From the NCBI GenBank assembly GCA_964352815.1, contig CAYGTO010000016.1, positions 1-36,023 of the forward strand: a stretch of DNA of 36,023 nucleotides, in the 5' to 3' direction. The notes beneath the pieces were generated by a model. The model saw nothing but the letters and a program-made list of their open reading frames with translations, made no database searches and was not told the DNA's origin. The stretch is from CAYGTO01 sp964352815. Lineage in GTDB: Bacteria; Pseudomonadota; Alphaproteobacteria; Rickettsiales; UBA3002. Below, piece by piece: positions 8,797 through 17,091 of the stretch (position 1 is its first letter; the number at the start of each line of letters is the position of its first letter). The position numbers and the translations under genes were made by a program.

Positions 8797-8834
8797 GTTC
8801 CAGGTTTCAGGTTTTAGGTTTTAGGTTTTAGGAT
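8793..8834 (+). repeat. tandem heptanucleotide array (NNAGGTT)6
   Basis: Six uninterrupted 7-base units in phase: ATAGGTT, CCAGGTT, TCAGGTT, TTAGGTT, TTAGGTT, TTAGGAT, followed by a G5 run. The first unit contains the gshA stop codon. It resembles cyanobacterial STRR-type heptamer arrays in design, though not necessarily by descent. Confidence 0.75.
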
Positions 8835-8859
8835 TGGGGGTTTGCACATTCTACGAGGA

Positions 8860-9060
8860 GGCACGACAGTGCCGACGCGGCAGTCCATTACGTGCCATTC
8901 TGAAAAGGCAATGCCTTTGAAGAATCTATCTATCTATCATCACTATAGATCCTTCGCTATCGCTCAGGATGACGAGAATGGATCGCCGCGGTCGCTTCCT
9001 CCTACGCTAAAGCTTCGGAGGACAAGTCGCTCCCTCGCGAAACGCCACCCTAACCCCTAA
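8860..9060 (+). repeat. composite intergenic palindromic repeat, copy 2 with nested insert
   Basis: The gene-free stretch 8797-9056 continues with GGCAC-gaca-GTGCC (8860-8873), GACGCGGCAGTCCA (8874-8887, inverted match to 81-94), a perfect AAAGGCA/TGCCTTT hairpin (8904-8918), and an ATCT microsatellite (8924-8938). A GATCC...AGGATGAC palindrome (about 8948-8973) follows, then a 40-bp element (8994-9033) related to 5620-5659 and carrying TCCTCC/GGAGGA arms. CTCGCGAAACG (9034-9044, inverted match to 21-31) and two GGTTAGG heptamers on the minus strand end it. The last heptamer supplies the stop codon of the histidine kinase. Confidence 0.65.
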
Positions 9061-10775
9061 CCAATGACCCGTTCTTTCGGGAAGGTAATATGAATGGTTG
9101 TGCCCTGACCCGGGGTGCTGGTGAGGCTCATTGTGCCACCATGCAGTTCGGTGAACATTTTACATAAAGGAAGCCCTAGGCCGGTTCCTTCATGGCTCTG
9201 CCCGCGATGGACTTGGCCGAATACGGCCAGCGCGGTTGGGATTTGTTCTTCGGGAATTCCAACTCCGGTATCCACCACCCGCAGCGAAAGGCCACCATTG
9301 ATATCGTGAATAATTGAAACTGTAACCTTGCCATATTCGGGGGTGAATTTGATGGCATTGGAAAGCAGATTGATCAAAATCTGGCGGATTTTGCGTTTGT
9401 CAGCATTAAGCTCTGGCAAACTGCCTTCAGCCACCACTTCAATGTCGATCATTTTGGCTTTCGCTTTTTCGTTCAGCATGCGCACGCATTCTTCGGCAAT
9501 TTCCTGCAGTGCGAACTCTTCCTCATGCAGCTCGAGGCGGCCGGCTTCCCCTTTGGAGAATTCGAGAATATCGGTAATCAGCTGCAGCAAGTGGCTACCG
9601 CAGAGATGAATGTCGCGCACCCGTTCATTTTGTTTCGTATTAAGCTCGCCGAAATAGCCAGCTTGCATCATTTCGGAAAAGCCGATAATCGCGTTGAGCG
9701 GCGTGCGAAGTTCGTGCGACATATTGGCGAGGAATTCACTCTTTGCTTGTGACGCCATGATCGCAGCAGACTCCGATTCTTCGACACGGACGATTTGTTT
9801 TGCCATGGTTAGGGCAAAGAAGGACAGCACCGAGCCAAAGATGGTAAAGATGGCGAGGAAGGTGATATCTTTGATGCGCGCTTCGCGCCAATTGGCGAGG
9901 AAATTATCTTCATCGACGACGATGGAAAGATAGACGGGCAGGCCGGTTAAATGGCGAATGGCGATGACTTTAATGCGGCCATTGATGGTCTCGGTGTACA
10001 GTTCGGCCTGTTCGCTCAGCTCATCATGATGCGGGAAACCACGCACACGCGCACCGAGCCAGTAAAGCATCGTTTCTTCGTCGAGCATGCTATCTTCCGG
10101 CCCGGCATGAAGCACATTGCCGCTGCCAAGCATAAGGGCAAGAAAGCGTTGGTCGCTCAAATCAATTGATTTCAAAAATTGAACAAACACCTGTGCATCA
10201 ATCGCTGCGATCATCACCCCACCAAACACACCATCCAGCGTATCCACGCGGCGTGCCATGAAAATGAGATTGCGGTCTTCTGTGTTGAGTGCGCTGTAGC
10301 GGCCAATATAGAGGCGGGTTTCAGGCTCGGTTTGCATCGACACAAACAGAGGTGTTTCGTCGAGTGGGCTGGCGTAATCAAACCAGCCTTCATAGCCTTT
10401 CTTTGTAGCGGCGACTTCAATCTCCCCTGTTGCATTCACCAGCATGAGGGCAGCGATTTGCGGGGTTTCATCGACCCAGAGTTTAAAATTATTGCCTAAA
10501 TCATTGGCGACGGTGCCGCCGAAAAGCTGATTGAAATAATGGCGCTCGCTGGCGCGGCGCAGCGTTAAATCCACAGAAAGAAAGGAGAGTTCAGCCTGAT
10601 CGGCGAGAATATCGACGAGTCGTTCAGCGTTGGCTTCACCTTCGCCCAGCGCATCGGTGTAGGCGCGTGAGGCCTGATAGGCGACCACAATACAAAAGAC
10701 GAGCATAATCAGGGCGCTAAACGCAATCAATGTGCGCACCCGGGGGGATCGTGACTGGCTCACCTGTGTGGTCAT
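9057..10775 (-). CDS. membrane sensor histidine kinase with periplasmic Cache-like domain
   Basis: This 572-residue protein has one transmembrane helix at about 14-36, a periplasmic sensor region of about 265 residues (dCache/PDC-like by length and pattern), and a second helix at about 303-325. The HisKA H-box follows, with phosphoacceptor His354 in NMSHELRTPLNAIIGFSEMM. The HATPase domain has the N box (LLSNAIKFTP, about 471-480), G1 (DTGVGIP, 502-508) and G2 (GTGLGL, 530-535). No receiver domain is fused and no response regulator is adjacent, so it is an orphan. The GFSEMM context resembles alphaproteobacterial PleC/DivJ-type kinases, but its signal is unknown. Its last codon and stop fall in a GGTTAGG repeat. 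It is divergent from comM. Confidence 0.93.
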   Translation of the reverse strand: MTTQVSQSRSPRVRTLIAFSALIMLVFCIVVAYQASRAYTDALGEGEANAERLVDILADQAELSFLSVDLTLRRASERHYFNQLFGGTVANDLGNNFKLWVDETPQIAALMLVNATGEIEVAATKKGYEGWFDYASPLDETPLFVSMQTEPETRLYIGRYSALNTEDRNLIFMARRVDTLDGVFGGVMIAAIDAQVFVQFLKSIDLSDQRFLALMLGSGNVLHAGPEDSMLDEETMLYWLGARVRGFPHHDELSEQAELYTETINGRIKVIAIRHLTGLPVYLSIVVDEDNFLANWREARIKDITFLAIFTIFGSVLSFFALTMAKQIVRVEESESAAIMASQAKSEFLANMSHELRTPLNAIIGFSEMMQAGYFGELNTKQNERVRDIHLCGSHLLQLITDILEFSKGEAGRLELHEEEFALQEIAEECVRMLNEKAKAKMIDIEVVAEGSLPELNADKRKIRQILINLLSNAIKFTPEYGKVTVSIIHDINGGLSLRVVDTGVGIPEEQIPTALAVFGQVHRGQSHEGTGLGLPLCKMFTELHGGTMSLTSTPGQGTTIHITFPKERVIG

Positions 10776-10848
10776 CGTACTACCATCCGTTTGCCTTCTA
10801 CCCAGAAATGGCTGGATTTCAAGACATTACCGTCAGCATAGAGGGGTA

Positions 10849-10932
10849 ATCTTTAAAAAAGGGTAAAGATGGCAAAGGAATGACAAAGATCAGCAGATGG
10901 GCGGAAATCTTTCCTTGTGTCCTGTGATCTTT
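10849..10932. promoter_or_regulatory. five phased AAAGAT/ATCTTT hexamers between histidine kinase and comM
   Basis: ATCTTT occurs at 10849, 10907 and 10927, and AAAGAT at 10865 and 10885. Start-to-start distances are 16, 20, 22 and 20 bp, close to two helical turns for the last four. The copies at 10885-10892 and 10925-10932 extend to a perfect 8-bp inverted repeat (AAAGATCA/TGATCTTT). The array fills the 166-196 bp divergent promoter region (10776-10941/10971) and could be a regulator-binding array; the binding protein is not identifiable. Confidence 0.35.
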
Positions 10933-10971
10933 ATGCCATAGTTGCGACAATCACAACTTAGAGGTGTGTCG

Positions 10972-12525
10972 ATGCAAGCGACCATCTACAGCGCGGCCTT
11001 TTCTGGCCTTACCGTTACCCCCGTCGAAGTGCAGGTGCAGCTGGCCTCAGGCTTGCCGAACTTTATTATTGTTGGCCTGCCCGACAAAGCCGTCGCGGAA
11101 TCGAAAGAACGGGTGAAAGCAGCGCTTAATGCGCTTGGTCTTGCGCTGCCCGCGAAGCGCATCATTGTGAATCTCGCGCCCGCTGATTTAGCCAAAGAGG
11201 GTAGCCATTTTGATCTGCCGATTGCGCTAGCAGTGCTGCATGCGATGGGTGTGGTGCGGTTTGATGCGGAAGAGCCGTTTTGGGCAATGGGCGAGCTCTC
11301 GCTTGATGGGAGATTGACAGCGGTCAATGGCGTCTTGCCTGCTACGATGGCAGCGAATGGTGCAGGGGCGGGCATGATCTGCCCGGCAGCAAACGGCGCA
11401 GAAGCGGCTTGGGCATCTGACGAGATGTCGATCGTTGCGGCGGATTCTTTGCTAGCATTAATTAACCATTTCAAAGGGAATCAAATGCTCGCGCGACCCA
11501 AGCCAGACCAGCGCGCCTATGCGGGTTCGGGACCTGATTTGAAAGACGTCAAAGGGCAGCTATTTGCGCGGCGTGCGCTGGAAATTGCTGCAGCGGGCGG
11601 CCATAACCTGCTGATGAGTGGGCCTCCAGGGGCTGGGAAGTCAATGCTTGCGCGCTGCTTGCCATCGATTTTGCCTCCGCTGTCTACTGAAGAAATCTTG
11701 GAAGTCAGCACGATTGCCAGCATTGCCGGTACGCTGAAAGATGGCCAGTTAAGCGATCAACGCCCGTACCGCGACCCACATCATGCGAGCTCGATGCCCG
11801 CGATGGTTGGCGGCGGGAAGCGTGCGAAGCCAGGCGAAATTTCCCTCGCGCATCGCGGCGTGTTATTTCTCGATGAGTTGCCCGAATTCCCGCGCGGTGT
11901 GCTGGAAGCATTACGTCAACCGCTCGAGGAAAGCACCGTCACGATTGCACGCGCTGAAGCGCATGTGACCTATCCGGCGAATGTGCAGCTGATTGCGGCT
12001 ATGAACCCATGTCGCTGCGGTTATTTGTCAGACCCTAGCAGGGCGTGCAATAAGGCGCCGCGCTGCGGGGCGGATTATATGGGGCGTTTATCCGGACCGC
12101 TGCTTGATCGCATTGACATGTTTGTCGATGTGCCGCCGGTAAACACGCTAGAGGTGTTGACGATGCCGGAAGGGGAATCGAGTCAGCAGGTGAAACAGCG
12201 CGTGCTTAACGCGCGGCACAAACAAACCGCTCGCTATCAATCGATGACGGAAACAGGCGGTGTTGCAAGGCGTGTTATGCTGAACAGTGATGCCGATGCA
12301 TCGTTGCTCGCTGCACGCGACCAGCTTTCAGATGTGGGCCAGCAATTGCTCGAAGAAGCGGTGGCGAAGCTTGGCCTGTCAATGCGCGGTTATACGCGGG
12401 TGCTCCGCGTCGCTCGTACCATTGCTGACTTGGCGGGCAGTGAGATGATCGACCGCGATCATATTGCTGAGAGCATCACATACCGGCAATGGCAACCGAG
12501 TCAGTTACCGGCTGCGGTTGCGTAA
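10972..12525 (+). CDS. comM: YifB/ComM-family Mg-chelatase-like AAA+ ATPase
   Basis: ComM is a hexameric helicase-like ATPase that promotes branch migration during integration of transformed DNA in naturally competent bacteria; in others its role is less clear. The 517-residue protein starts QATIYSAAFSGLTVTPVEVQVQ and has an N-terminal ChlI/Lon-protease-like domain. An AAA+ module follows with Walker A GPPGAGKS (about 217-224) and the sensor/Walker B stretch RGVLFLDELPEF. A Cys-rich insertion (NPCRCGY...C...C) and a C-terminal Mg_chelatase_C domain complete it. I use the ATG at 10972, with GAGGTG five bases upstream, rather than the TTG at 10942. Confidence 0.95.
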   Translation: MQATIYSAAFSGLTVTPVEVQVQLASGLPNFIIVGLPDKAVAESKERVKAALNALGLALPAKRIIVNLAPADLAKEGSHFDLPIALAVLHAMGVVRFDAEEPFWAMGELSLDGRLTAVNGVLPATMAANGAGAGMICPAANGAEAAWASDEMSIVAADSLLALINHFKGNQMLARPKPDQRAYAGSGPDLKDVKGQLFARRALEIAAAGGHNLLMSGPPGAGKSMLARCLPSILPPLSTEEILEVSTIASIAGTLKDGQLSDQRPYRDPHHASSMPAMVGGGKRAKPGEISLAHRGVLFLDELPEFPRGVLEALRQPLEESTVTIARAEAHVTYPANVQLIAAMNPCRCGYLSDPSRACNKAPRCGADYMGRLSGPLLDRIDMFVDVPPVNTLEVLTMPEGESSQQVKQRVLNARHKQTARYQSMTETGGVARRVMLNSDADASLLAARDQLSDVGQQLLEEAVAKLGLSMRGYTRVLRVARTIADLAGSEMIDRDHIAESITYRQWQPSQLPAAVA

Positions 12526-12612
12526 TCCGCCGAGTATAGCTTCGCAAATTCCGTTGCATTTCAGCTCGTTCCATGCTTGTTAGAGGCCAAGAAATGAGAG
12601 CAAGGATGCAGT

Positions 12613-13314
12613 ATGGTTGATTCGCTAATCCAAGAGGTGGACGAGGCAGTACGCGCGGATGAATGGCGCGCTTTGTGGCAACGGTTTAGCAAGGTCATCA
12701 CCTGGGTGACGGGCAGCGTGATCATATTCACGATTGGATATGTCTGGTATCAGGATTCTAAAATCTCTTACCAAGAAACCATGACGTTGAGTTTGCTGGA
12801 AGCGCATATGAACGCCCGCGAGGGGGATTTTTCAAAAGCTACCAGCGTGATTGAAGCGGCGCCAGTTGATGAGCCGCCGATAGGAATTTCAGAAGCGTCG
12901 CTTCGTTTGCTGACATTGCTTGAGCAGTATGTGCTCGTGCCTGAGAGCGCCGGGCTGTTGACGGATGAATCGCGCCAAACTATCACAGCGCACCCTAATG
13001 TTAATGCGGCATTGAAAGCACTCTGGAATATGGTGCTCGCCACCAATGGAGAAACGGTTGATTCGGATGTATTCTCCGCGGAGCAGGTGACGTTAGAGCA
13101 GACACCTTTCGCAGGGCTGCTGTTAGAGCTTCAAGCGCTTGGTCACATGGAGCGCGGAGAATTCACGCAGGCACGGGACGTGCTGGCGACGCTTTCTGCC
13201 GACCCGCTCATGTCCAAAACGCAGCGCGAGCGTGCGCAGGCATTGATGCATCAGATTCCTGCCGTTGATAGCGAAGCGCCGGCAGCGGACACCCAAGGCG
13301 AAAGTGCCGAGTAG
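12613..13314 (+). CDS. YfgM-like inner-membrane tetratricopeptide protein
   Basis: This 233-residue protein has a short cytosolic N-terminus, one transmembrane helix at about residues 31-48 and a helical periplasmic part of TPR character (paired helices such as LLEAHMNAREGDFSKATSVI and LGHMERGEFTQARDVLATL). Its position directly before bamB and der mirrors the yfgM-bamB-der order of gammaproteobacteria, where YfgM works with PpiD at the SecYEG translocon. The family call therefore rests on topology plus gene order; sequence similarity is modest. An AAGGA lies upstream of the ATG. The stop precedes bamB by only a few bases. Confidence 0.8.
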   Translation: MVDSLIQEVDEAVRADEWRALWQRFSKVITWVTGSVIIFTIGYVWYQDSKISYQETMTLSLLEAHMNAREGDFSKATSVIEAAPVDEPPIGISEASLRLLTLLEQYVLVPESAGLLTDESRQTITAHPNVNAALKALWNMVLATNGETVDSDVFSAEQVTLEQTPFAGLLLELQALGHMERGEFTQARDVLATLSADPLMSKTQRERAQALMHQIPAVDSEAPAADTQGESAE

Positions 13315-13319
13315 CAGTG

Positions 13320-14672
13320 ATGCGCCGTAGGTTTCTTTTCACTTCTATTGCAGCAACTTCCCTGGTGTTATTGACCAGCGCATGTGATTATTTAAGCACT
13401 GATAAAGTGACTAAACGCCTCCCAGGCAATCGCATTTCAGTGATGGATGTTGATAGCGGCCTCACAGTGGACGAGCAGCTTCAACAGACGCCTCTCTCAC
13501 GCGGCGATACGGTTACTCTGGAATCATGGCCGCATAGCCATGCAACGGTTTCTGGACTGATCGGGGCGCTCGAGCTGCCCATGATAGGGGAATCTCCTCG
13601 CTCTTCTGCTACGGTGGGCGATGGCGAAGGGTGGGACAGTCCGGTCGCGCCAGCACCTGTCGTGTTTAATGGGGTGGTGTATGTGAAAGACGCGCAGAAT
13701 TATGTCAGTGCGCATCGCGCCGATGATATTGATGAGGTGCTCTGGCGCAGTGACGTGATTACCGATGAGAATGATGAAATAATTGTTGGCGGCGGGTTAG
13801 CGGTCGATGAGAACGCGATCTATGCGGTGACCGGTGCTGGGAAAATTGCGTCGCTTGAGCGCAAGGATGGGGCGCTTTTGTGGGAGCTTGAGCTGCTCAT
13901 GCCGTTTCGTAGCGCGCCGAAAGTAGTTGGGCGTCAGTTGCTCGTTCTGTCGGCGACGAACCAGCTCTTTTCTATCAGTACTGAGACCGGTGCCGTGTTA
14001 TGGACGCATCAGGGCATCGCCGAAAATTCTGGCTATCTGAGTAACGCGTCGGTGGCGGTGTCTGAAGAAGAAAATATTGTGATTGTACCGCATTCTTCCG
14101 GTGAGATTTACGCACTCGAGCTTCGCTCAGGCCGCCCGCTGTGGAATGATGGCCTGACACGGATGCGCCGAACGCGCGCCTCGTCTTTGTTTAGTGGTAT
14201 TCATGCCCAGCCGGTAATTGCGGGTGATATCGTCTATGCGATTGCCAGTAACGGTCTGATGGTAGCAAACCGTGTGCAAGATGGCCGCACCATTTGGCAG
14301 CGTGAGCTGTCGTCGCTCTTCACCCCATGGGTGGCGGGGGATTATGTGTTCGTGTTGACCACCGATAATATGCTGGTGGCGTTGCAGCGTTTTGACGGAC
14401 GTATCCGCTGGGCGACCCCGGTCAGTCAGCTCAATGATGAGGAAGATGAAGAAGAGGAGCAGCTTTTCTGGCAAGCGCCTGTGGTGGTTGGTGATAGTGT
14501 ATGGCTCATGAATCATGATGATGATCTCTATGTGGTGAATATTGCGACGGGCCAGCTGGTTGAAGAGCGCGATATTGAGGATGGGCTTGCTGCCGAACCG
14601 GTCTTTGTCGGGTCGTATATGTACACCATACAGCAAAATGGCCAATTGCTACAATATGGGCCCGCCAACTGA
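13320..14672 (+). CDS. bamB: outer-membrane assembly lipoprotein BamB
   Basis: BamB is the PQQ-type beta-propeller lipoprotein of the BAM complex that folds outer-membrane proteins. The N-terminus is a lipoprotein signal: basic RRRF, a hydrophobic stretch, then the lipobox LTSAC (Cys about residue 22). Repeated propeller blades show the PQQ signature of alternating Trp/Gly strands, e.g. GALLWELELLMPFRSAPKV, GAVLWTHQGIAENSGYLS, GRTIWQRELSSLFTPWV and GRIRWATPVSQL. Length is 450 residues from the ATG at 13320; a GTG at 13317 adds one. An acidic insert (DEEDEEEEQ, about residue 378-386) is unusual. It sits between the YfgM-like gene and der, the classic context. Confidence 0.95.
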   Translation: MRRRFLFTSIAATSLVLLTSACDYLSTDKVTKRLPGNRISVMDVDSGLTVDEQLQQTPLSRGDTVTLESWPHSHATVSGLIGALELPMIGESPRSSATVGDGEGWDSPVAPAPVVFNGVVYVKDAQNYVSAHRADDIDEVLWRSDVITDENDEIIVGGGLAVDENAIYAVTGAGKIASLERKDGALLWELELLMPFRSAPKVVGRQLLVLSATNQLFSISTETGAVLWTHQGIAENSGYLSNASVAVSEEENIVIVPHSSGEIYALELRSGRPLWNDGLTRMRRTRASSLFSGIHAQPVIAGDIVYAIASNGLMVANRVQDGRTIWQRELSSLFTPWVAGDYVFVLTTDNMLVALQRFDGRIRWATPVSQLNDEEDEEEEQLFWQAPVVVGDSVWLMNHDDDLYVVNIATGQLVEERDIEDGLAAEPVFVGSYMYTIQQNGQLLQYGPAN

Positions 14673-14719
14673 TCATTCATTGATTTACTTCCGCATCCTC
14701 TCCCGCTAAGACAGCGGCT

Positions 14720-16087
14720 ATGACGCATGTACTCAACCTTTCACTGAAGCGCCTTGCCATCATTGGGCGTCCCAATGTCGGTAAGTCGACGCTGTATAAC
14801 CGCTTGAGCGGGACGAACCATGCGCTGGTCGATGATCAGCCGGGCGTGACACGTGATAGCCGCGAAGGCGAAGGCTCGATTGGTGACATGCGTTTCACCA
14901 TTGTTGATACGGCGGGAATGGAAGAATCAGATCCGGAAAGCCTCGAAGGGCGTATGTTCATGCAGAGTTTGCGCGCCGCACAGCAGGCGGATGTCATTCT
15001 GTTTGTCGTTGATGCGAAAGCAGGGATCACACCGAAAGATGAAGCCTTTGCTGACATGCTGCGCAAGGTGAAAACGCCCGTGATTCTGGTTGCGAATAAA
15101 GCCGAAGCAAAGGGCTCAGAAAGCGGCGTGCTCGATAGCTATCGCTTGGGCATGGGCGAGCCCGTGCCGCTCTCGGCTGAGCATGGAGAGGGGCTGGGGG
15201 ATCTGTTTGATGCGCTCACGGAGTATATTGACGTGACCGATCCGGGAGATGAGATCGATGACGCGTCGCACCCGGTGCAGATTACAGTTGTTGGGCGTCC
15301 TAATGCGGGGAAATCGACCTTTATCAATTGCTTGCTCGGCGAAGAGCGCTTACTCACGGGTCCTGAGGCAGGGATCACGCGTGATTCAATTGCTGTGCCA
15401 TTTGAATGGAAAGAGCGGGCATTATCGTTAGTCGATACGGCAGGGATGCGCCGTAAGGCGAACGTGCAGGAAAAGCTAGAAAAAATGGCCGTCACTGACA
15501 CGCGCCGCGCGATTCAATATGCACATGTGGTAGTGGTAATGATTGATGCGACCCAGCCACTCGAGAAGCAGGATGTGCAGATTGGCGCGATGGTGGCGGA
15601 AGAGGGGCGCGCCTGCGTGCTTGCGGTCAATAAATGGGATTTGATTGAATCGGATCATGATATTCTGAAACAGGATATTGAAGAGCGTATTGAAAGCGTG
15701 CTGCCACAACTTACGGGTATGCCCGTCGTGCCGGTCTGCGCCACGCGTGGCAAAGGGCTCGATAAGGTGCTCGATGAATGTTTGCGCATGTATGAGGTGT
15801 GGAACCAGCGCGTGCCGACGGCTCGACTGAATGATTGGCTCGATGATATGGTCGCGCGCCATACACCGCCGCTGGTTAAAGGCCGCCGTATTAAGTTGAA
15901 ATATATCACCCAGGTGAAAACCCGCCCGCCAACCTTTGCGCTCCATGTGAATATGGTGGGGTTGTTGCCCTCTTATAAAACCTATCTAGTGAAAGGGTTG
16001 CGCGAGGCCTTCACCTTGCCAGGGGTGCCGATCCGCCTTATGTTGCGTAAGGGGAAGAATCCATTCGATAAGGAAGAGAAAAAATGA
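14720..16087 (+). CDS. der: ribosome-assembly GTPase Der (EngA)
   Basis: Der is an essential GTPase with two G domains acting in 50S subunit assembly. In the 455-residue protein G domain 1 shows GRPNVGKST (G1), DTAGM (G3) and ANKAE at the G4 position. G domain 2 shows GRPNAGKST, DTAGMRRK and VNKWD. A C-terminal KH-like domain ends in VPIRLMLRKGKNPF. The NKAE variant in the first domain departs from NKxD, but related alphaproteobacterial Der proteins have NKSE/NKAE here, so it is not a defect. The stop codon overlaps the next gene by 4 bp (ATGA). Confidence 0.98.
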   Translation: MTHVLNLSLKRLAIIGRPNVGKSTLYNRLSGTNHALVDDQPGVTRDSREGEGSIGDMRFTIVDTAGMEESDPESLEGRMFMQSLRAAQQADVILFVVDAKAGITPKDEAFADMLRKVKTPVILVANKAEAKGSESGVLDSYRLGMGEPVPLSAEHGEGLGDLFDALTEYIDVTDPGDEIDDASHPVQITVVGRPNAGKSTFINCLLGEERLLTGPEAGITRDSIAVPFEWKERALSLVDTAGMRRKANVQEKLEKMAVTDTRRAIQYAHVVVVMIDATQPLEKQDVQIGAMVAEEGRACVLAVNKWDLIESDHDILKQDIEERIESVLPQLTGMPVVPVCATRGKGLDKVLDECLRMYEVWNQRVPTARLNDWLDDMVARHTPPLVKGRRIKLKYITQVKTRPPTFALHVNMVGLLPSYKTYLVKGLREAFTLPGVPIRLMLRKGKNPFDKEEKK

Positions 16088-17025
16088 CCAACTCAGCCGT
16101 TTCCATCCAATCCTTGCGCAAAACTTATCGCGAACGCGAGAGCGGACAGGAGAAAATTGCGCTGAAAGGTGTCGATTTAGACATTCCGCGCGGCTCATTC
16201 TTTGGGCTGCTCGGGCCTAACGGGGCAGGCAAGTCGACCATGATCAACATTATGGCGGGGCTGGTGCTGAAAACCAGCGGTTCCGTGTCAATTTGTGGGC
16301 ATGATATTGAACACAACACCAAACAGGCACGGCTGTCGATTGGCATTGTACCGCAGGAGCTGGTGCTGGATACGTTTTTCACGGTGCGTGAGGCGCTCGA
16401 GATCACGGCCGGATATTATGGCGTGGCAAAGAAAGACCGTCGCACCGATCAGATCATTGAAGCGATGGGGCTGAAAGATAAGGCGGATGCGAATGCGCGT
16501 AGCCTGTCCGGGGGGATGCGCCGCCGCTTACTGATTGGTAAGGCGCTGGTGCATCAGCCTGATGTGTTGGTGCTAGATGAGCCGACGGCGGGGGTTGATG
16601 TCGAGCTGCGTTTATCTCTGTGGGAATATATTAGAGAGCTGAACGAAGCGGGCACGACCATTTTACTCACCACGCACTATTTGGAAGAAGCTGAAGAGCT
16701 ATGTGATGAGATTGCCATCATCAATCACGGTGAGATTATTGCGCGCGATAGCAAAGATAATTTGATGAACAGCCTAGATTCAAAAGCATTAATTTTGCAG
16801 CTCGATCAATCTTTGGAAACCGTGCCGAGCGCCTTCAAAGACAGAGACGGGGTGAGCGTGAAGAACGGTGCGCTGCGGATTCAATATCAGCCGAGCAAAG
16901 TTTCGTTCCAGCAAATGATTGGCGAAGTCAAAGAGGCTGGCTTTTCGATTTGTGACCTCTCGACCGAAGAAGCCGAGCTTGAAGATATTTTCCGCGAGCT
17001 GACCAGTCGGCCTGAGGCCGCGTAG
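16084..17025 (+). CDS. ABC-2-type transporter ATP-binding protein
   Basis: This is a cytosolic nucleotide-binding subunit of 313 residues, like NodI/DrrA/CcmA-type exporters. Walker A is GPNGAGKSTM, the Q-loop region follows as VPQE, the ABC signature is LSGGMRRRLLIGKAL, Walker B is VLVLDEPTAGVD, and the switch His lies in LLTTHYLEEAEEL. The last 80 or so residues form the extra C-terminal domain typical of this group. It is translationally coupled to der through an ATGA overlap. No ABC-2 permease is adjacent, so the membrane partner must be elsewhere. The substrate is unknown. Confidence 0.93.
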   Translation: MTNSAVSIQSLRKTYRERESGQEKIALKGVDLDIPRGSFFGLLGPNGAGKSTMINIMAGLVLKTSGSVSICGHDIEHNTKQARLSIGIVPQELVLDTFFTVREALEITAGYYGVAKKDRRTDQIIEAMGLKDKADANARSLSGGMRRRLLIGKALVHQPDVLVLDEPTAGVDVELRLSLWEYIRELNEAGTTILLTTHYLEEAEELCDEIAIINHGEIIARDSKDNLMNSLDSKALILQLDQSLETVPSAFKDRDGVSVKNGALRIQYQPSKVSFQQMIGEVKEAGFSICDLSTEEAELEDIFRELTSRPEAA

Positions 17026-17057
17026 CACAAGCCTGTTTATAACGTTTTGAGGGCGCG

Positions 17058-17085
17058 TTGCGACTTTCCCGTATTTTGCTATAGT
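17058..17085 (+). promoter_or_regulatory. candidate promoter giving a leaderless PAS-gene mRNA
   Basis: TTGCGA (17058-17063), a 16-bp spacer and TATAGT (17080-17085) stand 6 bases before the ATG at 17092. Transcription would begin at or next to the start codon. There is no Shine-Dalgarno sequence, consistent with a leaderless transcript. Confidence 0.5.
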
Positions 17086-17091
17086 GTAGGC

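Noticed and set aside
8924..8938. ATCT microsatellite as a phase-variation tract
   Set aside because: Only about 3.5 units, in a gene-free gap and not near a start codon or promoter of either neighbour.
10853..10867. TTAA-N7-TAAA upstream of the histidine kinase as a CtrA site
   Set aside because: The second half does not match TTAA, and one near-match in AT-rich DNA is expected by chance.
14127..14645. 172-codon minus-strand frame inside bamB
   Set aside because: Antisense to a clear PQQ-propeller lipoprotein; no plausible motif or start site.
15061..15125. Der G domain 1 with NKAE instead of NKxD, as a broken GTPase
   Set aside because: Alphaproteobacterial Der proteins commonly carry NKSE/NKAE here, and all other G motifs are intact.
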